Shown here: piece after piece, positions 34,974 through 42,734 of the stretch
Numbering within the stretch: position 1 is the first letter of the stretch
Layout: the number at the start of each line of letters is the position of its first letter
The notes under the pieces: generated by a model
What the model was told of the DNA's origin: nothing
The model's database searches: none
The model's input: the letters and a program-made list of their open reading frames with translations, nothing else
Made by a program: the position numbers and the translations under genes
Source of the DNA: an uncultured Bacteroidia bacterium
Lineage (GTDB): Bacteria > Bacteroidota > Bacteroidia > Bacteroidales > UBA932
Reading direction: 5' to 3'
NCBI GenBank assembly: GCA_902780455.1
Contig: CACZFO010000010.1
Location: 1 to 46,611, forward strand
Length of the DNA stretch: 46,611 nucleotides

Positions 34974-36026
34974 ATGGATCCGGTTTATGAAATATCAGGA
35001 CAGATCAGACAGTTGGCTGCAGGAAAGGATCTTTCGGATCCGGCTCTTGCAGCCATTGTTTCTTCATCCGGCCAAGACGGTGCGCTCGCATGCGAGGCTG
35101 ATGCTGCCAGACGCAGGATGTATGGCACGGATGTGTACCTGAGGGGCCTGATTGAAATATCCTCCTACTGCCGCAACAACTGCTACTATTGCGGCCTGAG
35201 AGCCGGTAACGCAAAATGCTTGCGTTACAGATTATCTGAGGATGAAATACTTGAATGTTGCGATGAGGGATACAACCTGGGATTCAGGACCTTTGTCCTG
35301 CAAGGCGGCGAAGACCCTTGCCAGACAGACGTTTTCGTCTGCAGTGTAGTTTCCTCCATAAAGAAAAAGTATCCTGACTGTGCAGTTACACTTTCCCTGG
35401 GCGAGAAGGAATACTCATCCTACAAGGCTTTCTATGAATCAGGGGCAGACCGCTATCTTCTCAGGCATGAGACGGCCGACGAAGCCCACTACCGTAAGCT
35501 TCACCCGGATTCCATGAGTCTGGGCAGGCGGAAGGAATGCCTTTTCTCCCTGAAGGAAATCGGCTATCAGGTTGGCAGCGGGTTCATGGTAGGATCCCCT
35601 TATCAGACAGCGGACAACATAGTTTCCGACCTAAGATTCCTCCAGAAACTCTCGCCTGACATGATAGGCATAGGTCCGTTCATTCCGCATCATGCCACCC
35701 CTTTCAGCAATTTCAACAGCGGTTCAGCACAGCAGACCGTCCGTCTGGTCTCCGTCTTGAGGCTAATGTTCCCCTACGCGCTTATCCCTGCAACCACATC
35801 CCTGGCTACAATCGGTGAGAAATACAGGGAGAAGGCATTGCTTTCAGGGGCAAATGTGATAATGCCTAACCTTACCCCTTTGAAAGTTCGGAAAAAATAC
35901 GAACTTTACAACCGGAAACTTGTTTCCTCCCTTGAAAGTGCCCAGGCTGTGAGTGAACTGGAAAAGATGTTGGAAAGGATCGGTTACAGGGCAGTATCTT
36001 CAAGGGGAGATGTTAAACGTGGATAA
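34974..36026 (+). CDS. hydE: [FeFe]-hydrogenase H-cluster radical SAM maturase HydE
   Basis: This 350-residue radical SAM enzyme has the cluster motif CRNNCYYCG (C66, C70, C73), preceded by YLRGLIEISSYC, and a TIM barrel with LQGGED, GADRYLLRHET, HPDSMSLGRRKECL, GSGFMVGSPYQT and GIGPFIPH. These match HydE rather than biotin synthase or PylB. HydE acts with HydG and HydF to build the diiron subcluster of [FeFe]-hydrogenase. None of hydF, hydG or hydA is in this window. It starts one base after the pckA stop, so it would be expressed together with a major fermentation enzyme. Confidence 0.88.
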   Translation: MDPVYEISGQIRQLAAGKDLSDPALAAIVSSSGQDGALACEADAARRRMYGTDVYLRGLIEISSYCRNNCYYCGLRAGNAKCLRYRLSEDEILECCDEGYNLGFRTFVLQGGEDPCQTDVFVCSVVSSIKKKYPDCAVTLSLGEKEYSSYKAFYESGADRYLLRHETADEAHYRKLHPDSMSLGRRKECLFSLKEIGYQVGSGFMVGSPYQTADNIVSDLRFLQKLSPDMIGIGPFIPHHATPFSNFNSGSAQQTVRLVSVLRLMFPYALIPATTSLATIGEKYREKALLSGANVIMPNLTPLKVRKKYELYNRKLVSSLESAQAVSELEKMLERIGYRAVSSRGDVKRG

Positions 36027-36039
36027 TTAATTGCTTTAT

Positions 36040-36672
36040 ATGAACAAACTAAGAACTCTGATCGCTGCTTTGGCCGTTTTGGCTTGCAGCAACATCTATG
36101 CTCAGACTGATGCCTTCTATTCGGAAATCAAGTCTTTCATATCCGACTACGACAAGCTCGCACAGGACTTCCTTTCAGACAAGAAGATGTCTCTGGATGA
36201 CTATACCCTCCTGTATTACGGTTTTACCTTTACAGACAACTACAAACCTGACTATAACGGAGGGGCAGCAGACTCGCTGATCAATCTCAAGCAGTACGAG
36301 AAGGCCTATCAGCAGCTTCAAGAAGACCACAGGACAAATCCTACGTCACTCCAGACCCTGTTTGACCTGATGAACATTGCAAGCTATCTCGAAAAGGAGA
36401 AGGAAAGTTCCGTATACCAGTCCAGATACATCAATCTGGTGAAGGCCATAATGCAGGCCGGCGGAGACGGGCTGAGCCCGGACAACGCAATAAGGGTAAA
36501 CAGCGTAATGGATGAGTTCCAGATACTCAGCACCTATTTCAAGGCTGTGGCAATCGGAAGCAAGGAATTCTCAGATGATTACATCGACAAGATCACCATC
36601 AAGGATTCTGATGGCAACACCAAGGATGTGTTCTTCGATTTCAAGAGATACATGGAAGTAAGCGGAAAATAA
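36040..36672 (+). CDS. DUF4919-like exported protein
   Basis: The product is 210 residues from ATG 36040 (an in-frame TTG nine bases upstream is rejected). It has a signal peptide ending near AlaGln at 21-22; Cys16 makes a lipoprotein possible but the box is poor. The mature part, with the MSLDDYTLLYYGFTF stretch and a later region GDGLSPDNAIRVNSVMDEFQIL, resembles DUF4919 proteins of Bacteroidota, which look TPR-like. Function unknown. It follows hydE by 13 bases but its export contrasts with the cytoplasmic genes upstream. Its TAA is three bases from the flippase stop on the other strand. Confidence 0.7.
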   Translation: MNKLRTLIAALAVLACSNIYAQTDAFYSEIKSFISDYDKLAQDFLSDKKMSLDDYTLLYYGFTFTDNYKPDYNGGAADSLINLKQYEKAYQQLQEDHRTNPTSLQTLFDLMNIASYLEKEKESSVYQSRYINLVKAIMQAGGDGLSPDNAIRVNSVMDEFQILSTYFKAVAIGSKEFSDDYIDKITIKDSDGNTKDVFFDFKRYMEVSGK

Positions 36673-36675
36673 TTC

Positions 36676-38097
36676 CTATCTGCGCCTGAAGTATCCCAGG
36701 AAGAATGGAACTGCTTCATCTTTCATAAGTTTGGATACTCCCAGGAACAACAAAGCAGCTGTTATGCCCGAGGTTATTACCCGGGCATAAATGTTTTCTA
36801 TCAGCGAGGCCGGATAATAGGCAGCCAGAACACTGGCAATGGCAACAGCAGTTGTTGGAACGAGGCTTTTCAGATGGTCTTTCAGGTCAAGCCCAACCAG
36901 CGGATGGATGAACAGCGCACCTATTACAATGTTGATGAAGTTGAAGGCCAGGAGCCCCCATATCATGGGCATTATGCCCATAGGTAGGGTAACTACCAGG
37001 ATTATGACTCCCAGGATCTTCTTGGTAGTTTCACATATGAACAGCCGGTCTGTATGCTTGATTGCCTTGAAGAGATTCATGTGGATGTTGCACACTATGT
37101 AGGAAAGGTGCGCTGCACACAGAAGCCTTATCATGGGTACGATATCGATCCATCTGTCCTTGAGCACCAGCGAAATGATGTCTGATGCATTTACAAGAAA
37201 GAACAGGTTCAGGGGAACAGCTAAAAATGCGGTCAGGTGCATTGTCCTGACTGCCTGCTGTCTGAGCAGAGGGAGGTCGTCCTGATATCTGGAGAAAATA
37301 GGAAACAGGGCCCTCTGGCTGAAATCGCTGAGGTTGGTCGGCACATATCCTGCAAAAGTGGCTGCCCTGTTGAATAGACCCAGCTGTTTTTTGTCAAACT
37401 TCTTGCCTATTACGAGGGTGTAAAGGTTGTTGTAGACTGCGTTTATCAGCGATGTGAGCATCATCGGGAATCCGAAAGACACCAGCTGCCTGAAGGACTT
37501 GCCGGAAATCCTGAATCTTGGAAACCATTTTGAAGCGGCAAAGTACAGCAGAGTCATGGCGGCAGCACTCAAGAGTGTCTGCGCTATCAGAGCCCAGTAG
37601 GCAAAACCCTTGTAGGCCATGTATATGGCAACGGCACCGGAGACAAGTGTCACTGCTGCTGATATCCTTGCAAGGTTGCGGAATCGGAGCTCTCTCTGCA
37701 TCTTGGAGTATGGAGCTATGCCGATGGCCCTGATTACCAGCACGGCTGCAGAGATCTTGATTACTTTTTCCAGTTGCGGTATTGCAAAGAAACCGGCTAT
37801 CCATCCGGAGGCGAGGTAGAATCCGCAGTAGAAGAGCAGGCTCATTGCGGTGGAGAAAAAGAATGCGGTGTCGTAATCCTCCTGTTTGCATTCCTTTTTC
37901 TGGATCAAGGCTCCTTCCATTCCAAAATCCAGGATGACCTGGGCAATGGAGAAGAAAACTATCGTCATTGCGATGATGCCGTAATCCTCCGGAGTAATCA
38001 GCCTGGCAATGATCAGGGTCGTGACCAGCTGCAAGCCGAAGACGGTAACCTGCTGGACACCGCTCCAGAAAACGCTTCTTTTGGCATCGCTCAGCAT
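36676..38097 (-). CDS. Polysaccharide/LPS flippase (MOP superfamily, Wzx-type)
   Basis: The product is 473 residues from ATG 38097 (MLSDAKRSVFWSG). That start overlaps the glycosyltransferase stop by seven bases; an ATG 25 codons upstream lies inside that gene and is unlikely. About 12-14 hydrophobic helices are visible, with GVQQVTVFGLQLVTTLIIARLITPEDYGIIAM and FGMEGALIQKKE, typical of the polysaccharide-synthesis MOP flippases such as WzxC/TuaB. It should translocate lipid-linked oligosaccharides across the inner membrane. Together with the GT2 gene it forms a two-gene glycan cassette like the one at 1-1533. Confidence 0.9.
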   Translation of the reverse strand: MLSDAKRSVFWSGVQQVTVFGLQLVTTLIIARLITPEDYGIIAMTIVFFSIAQVILDFGMEGALIQKKECKQEDYDTAFFFSTAMSLLFYCGFYLASGWIAGFFAIPQLEKVIKISAAVLVIRAIGIAPYSKMQRELRFRNLARISAAVTLVSGAVAIYMAYKGFAYWALIAQTLLSAAAMTLLYFAASKWFPRFRISGKSFRQLVSFGFPMMLTSLINAVYNNLYTLVIGKKFDKKQLGLFNRAATFAGYVPTNLSDFSQRALFPIFSRYQDDLPLLRQQAVRTMHLTAFLAVPLNLFFLVNASDIISLVLKDRWIDIVPMIRLLCAAHLSYIVCNIHMNLFKAIKHTDRLFICETTKKILGVIILVVTLPMGIMPMIWGLLAFNFINIVIGALFIHPLVGLDLKDHLKSLVPTTAVAIASVLAAYYPASLIENIYARVITSGITAALLFLGVSKLMKDEAVPFFLGYFRRR

Positions 38098-38996
38098 AAG
38101 CTCTTGAAAGTCTTCAAGTGATAACTGTCTATCAGATACTTGCAGAATCCGGCAGGAAGCATCAGGATGCAAAGAAGAGGGGCAGAAGAACTTGAAAGGA
38201 AAGACTTCATCCCTATCCTGATTGAAATTGCATCGTAGCAGATGGCACTTTTGAGTTTTCCGTCCTGCCCCAGGGCTATTCTCTGATCGTGATATGCCCT
38301 GTAACCCAATGGGTTGGAGAACAAAAGCCTCCTGTAGTTGAATGAGTATCCGTCCGGATTGTACTTGCAGATCTGGGTGGGAGAATCCATGAGCAGGAAT
38401 ATGTGGTCCTTGTCCAGCTGCTCATACAGGTATGTGTCGGTGACAAATTTCTCACCTTCAAAATGCGGAAACTTATGGCTGGTAAGTATGGCGGATTTGA
38501 CCATTATTACCGTTTCTCCCTTGTATCCTGAACGTCTGAGTTCGCTAAGATGTACATTTTGCATTCCTCTTGGAAACAGGTTGTGGTTTTCCCTTATGCT
38601 TTTGTAGGAAATGATTCCGCATACTTTGGAAAGGACCTCCTCTGAAAGAGATGCTGACATTTGCTGCCAGAAATGGATGCAGTTATCAACAACATGCTGG
38701 TCAAACAGCTTGTCATCGGAATCTAGGCACATGAACCAATCTGACCGGGAATGGTCCACAGCCAGGTTATGGGCGGCCATCTTGCCGGCATTTTCCTGAA
38801 AGAAATAACGGATGGATATCTTTTTCTCCCCTATCCAGCCTTCTATAAGTTTATTTGTTCCGTCTGTTGAACCGTCGTCCACTACAATCCACTCGAAGTC
38901 CTTGCAAGACTGGAAGCAAAGACTCTGGTACAACTCAGGCAGGGTATGCGCCCTGTTGTATGTAGGAGTGAATATCGTGATGGAGTAACGGTCCAT
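38091..38996 (-). CDS. Family 2 glycosyltransferase (GT-A fold)
   Basis: This 301-residue protein begins with the GT2 nucleotide-binding strand (ITIFTPTYNRA), carries DDGSTD at 40-45 and LDSDD at 91-95, and has a hydrophobic segment near the C terminus (residues about 275-290) that may associate with the membrane. It transfers a sugar to an unidentified surface glycan. Coupled by overlap to the flippase gene, it likely works on the same product. A promoter candidate lies 18 bases upstream, just beyond the aquaporin terminator. Confidence 0.92.
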   Translation of the reverse strand: MDRYSITIFTPTYNRAHTLPELYQSLCFQSCKDFEWIVVDDGSTDGTNKLIEGWIGEKKISIRYFFQENAGKMAAHNLAVDHSRSDWFMCLDSDDKLFDQHVVDNCIHFWQQMSASLSEEVLSKVCGIISYKSIRENHNLFPRGMQNVHLSELRRSGYKGETVIMVKSAILTSHKFPHFEGEKFVTDTYLYEQLDKDHIFLLMDSPTQICKYNPDGYSFNYRRLLFSNPLGYRAYHDQRIALGQDGKLKSAICYDAISIRIGMKSFLSSSSAPLLCILMLPAGFCKYLIDSYHLKTFKSLC

Positions 38997-39014
38997 AGTA
39001 TTTCTAAATCAGGG

Positions 39015-39022
39015 TAAAGATA
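39015..39022 (-). promoter_or_regulatory. Candidate -7 box for the GT2-flippase pair
   Basis: Minus-strand TATCTTTA matches seven of eight consensus positions and lies directly after the aquaporin terminator T-run. Confidence 0.4.
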
Positions 39023-39023
39023 A

Positions 39024-39055
39024 TAAAAAAAGGTTCACACTGTTGATGTGAACCT
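39024..39055 (-). terminator. Intrinsic terminator after the aquaporin gene
   Basis: A perfect 9-bp stem AGGTTCACA/TGTGAACCT with a seven-base loop is followed on the minus strand by a run of at least seven T residues. It lies 24 bases past the aquaporin stop. It is the clearest terminator in the window. Confidence 0.85.
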
Positions 39056-39078
39056 CTTTTAACCATTTAAGGAACAGA

Positions 39079-39780
39079 TTATTTCTCTGCCTTCTTGCAG
39101 CTGCATCCGATAATTCCCCAGATTCCTGCTGCTGCGATGGCTCCTACGAAAGGACCTACAATGAAGATCCAGAGGTTGGAAAGAGCAGTGCCGCCCTGGA
39201 ATACGGCCGGTGCAAGAGAACGTGCAGGGTTTACTGATGTTCCTGTGTAGCGGATGCATACCAGGTGAACCAATACCAGTGAAAGACCGATGGCCAGTCC
39301 TGCAAAGTTGTTGGTTGCACCGTTTGTCTTGGAAGTTGCACCAAGGACAACGAGTACGAATACGCATGTGAAGATGATCTCTGCGAGCAATCCGCCAAGT
39401 GGGGATACTCCGGCCTGAAGGTCATTTGCTCCGGTGCCTACCAGCCCTTCAACATTGTTGGTAAGCAGGAACAGCAGAGCTGATCCGATGAATGCACCGA
39501 TGCACTGGAAAACGATGTACATGATGGCATCCTTGAAACTCATTCTGCCGCTGAGCAGTACGCCCAGGGTAATGGCAGGATTGATGTGGCAGCCGCTGAC
39601 TCCTCCGATGGTGTAAGCCATTGCTACAACGGCAAGGCCGAAAGCAAACGCTGTACCTATTACGGTTGCTGCATTTGCCACCGTAGAACAGTCAGATGAA
39701 CAATTCAGGCTGACAGCAACTCCGCAGCCCATGAGAACCAGCACCATTGTGCCGAACATTTCTGCTAAATACTTCTTCAT
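39079..39780 (-). CDS. aqpZ: Aquaporin Z-type water channel
   Basis: The 233-residue protein has six membrane helices and two half-helices with NPA motifs at 67-69 (HINPAIT) and 184-186 (SVNPARS). The selectivity-filter residues read F47, H172, T181 and R187, matching AqpZ rather than glycerol facilitators, so water passage is the likely function. A cysteine-rich stretch near 19-31 is unusual. It has its own promoter (39817-39810) and terminator (39055-39024), so it is monocistronic. Confidence 0.94.
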   Translation of the reverse strand: MKKYLAEMFGTMVLVLMGCGVAVSLNCSSDCSTVANAATVIGTAFAFGLAVVAMAYTIGGVSGCHINPAITLGVLLSGRMSFKDAIMYIVFQCIGAFIGSALLFLLTNNVEGLVGTGANDLQAGVSPLGGLLAEIIFTCVFVLVVLGATSKTNGATNNFAGLAIGLSLVLVHLVCIRYTGTSVNPARSLAPAVFQGGTALSNLWIFIVGPFVGAIAAAGIWGIIGCSCKKAEK

Positions 39781-39809
39781 TTGAGTATGGTTTTAGTAGT
39801 TGTTTTATG

Positions 39810-39817
39810 CAAATTTA
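39810..39817 (-). promoter_or_regulatory. -7 promoter box for aqpZ
   Basis: Minus-strand TAAATTTG matches TAnnTTTG fully, 29 bases before the ATG. It lies just past the MBL stop codon. Confidence 0.6.
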
Positions 39818-39829
39818 ATAAAAATAGGC

Positions 39830-40630
39830 CTAAAAAGTATACAACCCGGACGCTTTTCCTCTTGGCAGGGCATCCAGCGTGAATGACTCCCTGTCCGCTC
39901 CTGAAGACAGCAGTGCCTCAAGTGAACAGCTCAGTGCAAGTTCAGGTGTGTTGTTGTTGTCTGAGAGGTGACAGAGGAATATGTGTTTTGGCAGCCGGTT
40001 GTTTTCCAGGAAGATATTCTTGAGGGTCCGGGCCGCCTCGGTGTTGCTCAGATGCCCGTTGCCCCCTCTTATCCTCTCCTGAAGGACAGGCGGATAAGCG
40101 CCCTCTGCAAGCATCTTTTCATCGTAGTTGCTCTCAAGTATCAGGATGTCAGATTCCCTGACGTAAGAAAAAATCTGAGGGGTCATGCGTCCGCAATCGG
40201 TGACCAGGGTGATGGTCTTTCCGTCAAACCTGATACTGTAGCCGATGGTCTGGGTTGCATCGTGGCTGACCTCAAAGCATGTTACCTCAACCCCGCATAT
40301 CACTTCCTTTTCACCTTCCCTGACCGTGTGGAGGTTGCCCCCCATCCTGCCGCGGGTGCAAATATTCTGCAAGAGGGCACCCTTGAGACGCTCGGTGGTG
40401 TATACAGGTTTGCATAATCGCGATGAAATGATGCCAAGGGCCTTGATGTGGTCTATGTGGTCATGGGTTACCAGGATGAAATCGACCTGCCCCAGGCTGA
40501 GCGAGTGTTCAGAGAGTTTCTTTGCACAACTGCGAGGTCCCACTCCTGCATCAATCAGGAATGAGACCTTACCGTCTGTGAAAAAATAACAGTTTCCGCT
40601 GCTTCCGCTTGATAGTGAAAGGAAACTGAT
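39830..40630 (-). CDS. MBL-fold metallo-hydrolase (YycJ/WalJ-like), start codon unclear
   Basis: The conserved protein runs 266 residues from 40630: an [15 protein letters not shown] start typical of the family, LIDAG, the zinc motif THDHIDH, and later metal-ligand His/Asp segments ([23 protein letters not shown]). Related proteins are exonuclease-like or ribonuclease-like hydrolases. The problem is the start: no ATG, GTG or TTG lies in frame ahead of the conserved N terminus. ATG 40634 is in a different frame, and the first in-frame GTG at 40543 would remove the SSGSSGNCY and IDAG strands. Removing one G after ATG 40634 would give [10 protein letters not shown], a textbook start. The gene overlaps the phosphorylase by 76 bases. 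It may be intact with a rare start, or broken. Confidence 0.75.
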   Translation of the reverse strand: MSFLSLSSGSSGNCYFFTDGKVSFLIDAGVGPRSCAKKLSEHSLSLGQVDFILVTHDHIDHIKALGIISSRLCKPVYTTERLKGALLQNICTRGRMGGNLHTVREGEKEVICGVEVTCFEVSHDATQTIGYSIRFDGKTITLVTDCGRMTPQIFSYVRESDILILESNYDEKMLAEGAYPPVLQERIRGGNGHLSNTEAARTLKNIFLENNRLPKHIFLCHLSDNNNTPELALSCSLEALLSSGADRESFTLDALPRGKASGLYTF

Positions 40631-41376
40631 CCATTGACGAAGTCTGCGTTGGCTGTATCTCCGGAGGCGTTTGTAATAACGGAAACCCCGAAGACATTGA
40701 TGCCGCAGTGGCGTGCTACTATGACCTCCGGCACTGTACTCATTGCAACTGCATCTCCACCGATGAGTCTGAGATACCTGTACTCAGCCTTGGTTTCATA
40801 GGATGGTCCGGTTCCGGCTACGTAGACACCTGTCTTAAGCTCGAACCCTATCCTCTTGGCGAGTTTCTTTGCCTTTGCTATCAGGGCCTCATCGTAAGGG
40901 TGGCTCATGTCAGGGAAACGGGTTCCGAAAGTTTCCATGTTCTGCCCGATGAGAGGATTGGGAAGAAGGTTGATGTGGTCTTCAATGGCCATTATGTCTC
41001 CTACCTTGAAGGATGGATTCAGACCTCCGCAAGCGCATGAGGCAAACAGATACTGGCAGCCGAGGACCTTCATGACCCTTACACCTATGGTAACCTGGTC
41101 CATTGTATAACCTTCGTAATAATGGAACCTGCCCTGCATGCAGACGACAAACTTTCCTCCGAGTTCTCCGAAGATTAGATTGCCCTTATGGCCTACTGCA
41201 GTTGATACTGGGAAATAAGGTATATCTGCGTAAGGTATTACCACAGAACCTTTTATCTTGTCAGCAAGGGAACCCAGACCGCTGCCGAGGATTATTCCGG
41301 CAATCGGCTTGCGGCGGCCTATGACCATCTTGATGTAACTGGCAGCCTTGTAGATTCTTTCTTCTCTTTCTAGCAT
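40555..41376 (-). CDS. punA: Purine nucleoside phosphorylase (trimeric class), abnormal C terminus
   Basis: The 273-residue enzyme has the class II PNP motifs: LGSGLG near 31-36, GRFHYYEGY (phosphate/ribose site), [21 protein letters not shown] with the purine-binding Glu, [14 protein letters not shown], and VSVITN (N236). It should phosphorolyse inosine and guanosine for purine salvage. The last residues after NADFVNG do not resemble PNP, which normally continues with a SHEEV-type helix. They are read from codons that encode the conserved N terminus of the downstream MBL gene in another frame. The end therefore looks replaced or shortened. It follows the deaminase by 22 bases. Confidence 0.85.
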   Translation of the reverse strand: MLEREERIYKAASYIKMVIGRRKPIAGIILGSGLGSLADKIKGSVVIPYADIPYFPVSTAVGHKGNLIFGELGGKFVVCMQGRFHYYEGYTMDQVTIGVRVMKVLGCQYLFASCACGGLNPSFKVGDIMAIEDHINLLPNPLIGQNMETFGTRFPDMSHPYDEALIAKAKKLAKRIGFELKTGVYVAGTGPSYETKAEYRYLRLIGGDAVAMSTVPEVIVARHCGINVFGVSVITNASGDTANADFVNGSVSFHYQAEAAETVIFSQTVRSHS

Positions 41377-41398
41377 ATCTTAAAAATTTGAATTGTTT

Positions 41399-42652
41399 CT
41401 ATCCGACAATTTTTCCGTACAGTTTCCTTACCTGGGAAAGGATTTCGGCCTCACCTTCTATGTACCTGTCTTTCATGACAATCTTTCCGTCGCAGATGAC
41501 AGTCTTGATGCAATCTGAATGGGCAGAATATACAAGATTGGCTTCAAAGTTTATGTTAGGAGTGAAACTGTAGTTGTCTATGTCTATAAGGCACAGGTCT
41601 GCAAGGGCTCCCTCACATATCCGGCCTCCGTCCAGTCCGTAAGCCTTGTAGCCGTTGAAAGTGGCACTTGATATCAGCTGGGCAAGCGGAATGGCGGTAG
41701 GATCCTTTCTCCATGCCTTCTGTACCAGGGCGGTTGTCTTCATGGTCTCCATCATGTCGAGGTTGTTGGATGATGCAACTCCATCGGTGCCCAGGCAGAC
41801 GTTGGCTCCGGCGTCTTCCAGTTCCTGGAACTTGAATTTATATCCAGAAGAAAGCTTGAGGTTTGAGTTGATGTTGTGGACTACGTTTATGCCGTTGAGG
41901 CCTAAAGTGTCTATATCGTTATTGTCCAACCAGATGCAGTGTGCAGCTACTATGTCTTTAGATAAGACCCCAAGGTCTTTAAGGTACTGGACCGGAGTGC
42001 ATCCGTGCTCTTTGAGGCTGTCCTGAAGCTCCTGGGATGTTTCAGCAACATGGATATGGACCTTCAGGTTATGATCCCTGGCAAAACTGCATGCCCAAAG
42101 TATATTCTCCTGGCTCACGGTATAAGGAGAATGGACTCCTACCTCAAATATGTTTTGGGGATTCCAATTCATGGATTCCTCGTAGGCCTTCTGGCACAGT
42201 TCCCTCTGCCTGAGCATTTTTTCCTTGTCTCCGAGATCCAGCATCACATAGGAATGGGCACCTCTGAGGCCCATCTCGGAAGCAGCCTTCACGGCTGAAT
42301 CAACGTAGAAGTACTGGTCATTGAAGAATGTGGTGCCGGTCTTTATCATCTCCACGCAGGCCAGCTTGGTTCCCCAGTAAACCAGTTCGTCATCCAGCCG
42401 GGTCTCCATCTTCCAGATTTCGCCGAGCCATTTGTGCAGCCTGGCGTCTTCCTGGGAACCCCTCATCATGGTCATGGCCGCATGGGTGTGCATGTTTGCA
42501 AAACCTGGTATGACAGCCATTCCGGTTCCGTCCAGAATCTGCGCATCACGGGCCTGTATGTTGTCTGAAATCAACGAAATCCTGTTTCCTTCTATCAGAA
42601 TGTCTGTTGTATGGTTGTTTAGAAAAATATTTCTTATAAGTATCTTACTCAT
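41399..42652 (-). CDS. mtaD: MTA/SAH deaminase-type amidohydrolase
   Basis: The product is 417 residues from ATG 42652 (MSKILIRN); an in-frame ATG at 42670 is close to the predicted transcription start. It is a TIM-barrel amidohydrolase: metal ligands H55 and H57 (NMHTHA), H201 region with E204 (HIHVAET), H238 (AAHCIW) and D290 (LGTDG). It fits the MtaD/TrzN group, which deaminates 5'-methylthioadenosine, S-adenosylhomocysteine or adenosine to the inosine derivative. The next gene encodes a purine nucleoside phosphorylase that can use such products, so nucleoside salvage is the likely job. The typical HCPxSN reads HNINSN here. Substrate choice is inferred. Confidence 0.87.
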   Translation of the reverse strand: MSKILIRNIFLNNHTTDILIEGNRISLISDNIQARDAQILDGTGMAVIPGFANMHTHAAMTMMRGSQEDARLHKWLGEIWKMETRLDDELVYWGTKLACVEMIKTGTTFFNDQYFYVDSAVKAASEMGLRGAHSYVMLDLGDKEKMLRQRELCQKAYEESMNWNPQNIFEVGVHSPYTVSQENILWACSFARDHNLKVHIHVAETSQELQDSLKEHGCTPVQYLKDLGVLSKDIVAAHCIWLDNNDIDTLGLNGINVVHNINSNLKLSSGYKFKFQELEDAGANVCLGTDGVASSNNLDMMETMKTTALVQKAWRKDPTAIPLAQLISSATFNGYKAYGLDGGRICEGALADLCLIDIDNYSFTPNINFEANLVYSAHSDCIKTVICDGKIVMKDRYIEGEAEILSQVRKLYGKIVG

Positions 42653-42676
42653 CTCGTCATATTTGGGCACAATTTA

Positions 42677-42684
42677 CGAAATTA
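42677..42684 (-). promoter_or_regulatory. Candidate -7 box for mtaD-punA-MBL
   Basis: Minus-strand TAATTTCG matches seven of eight consensus positions, 24 bases before ATG 42652. Confidence 0.35.
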
Positions 42685-42708
42685 TTCAGAGATGTCCTCT
42701 TGTTTTGC

Positions 42709-42716
42709 TAATTTTG
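42709..42716 (+). promoter_or_regulatory. -7 promoter box for the synthetase-like gene
   Basis: TAATTTTG matches TAnnTTTG fully, 18 bases before ATG 42735. Confidence 0.5.
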
Positions 42717-42734
42717 TAGCAAATAGATTTTGAA

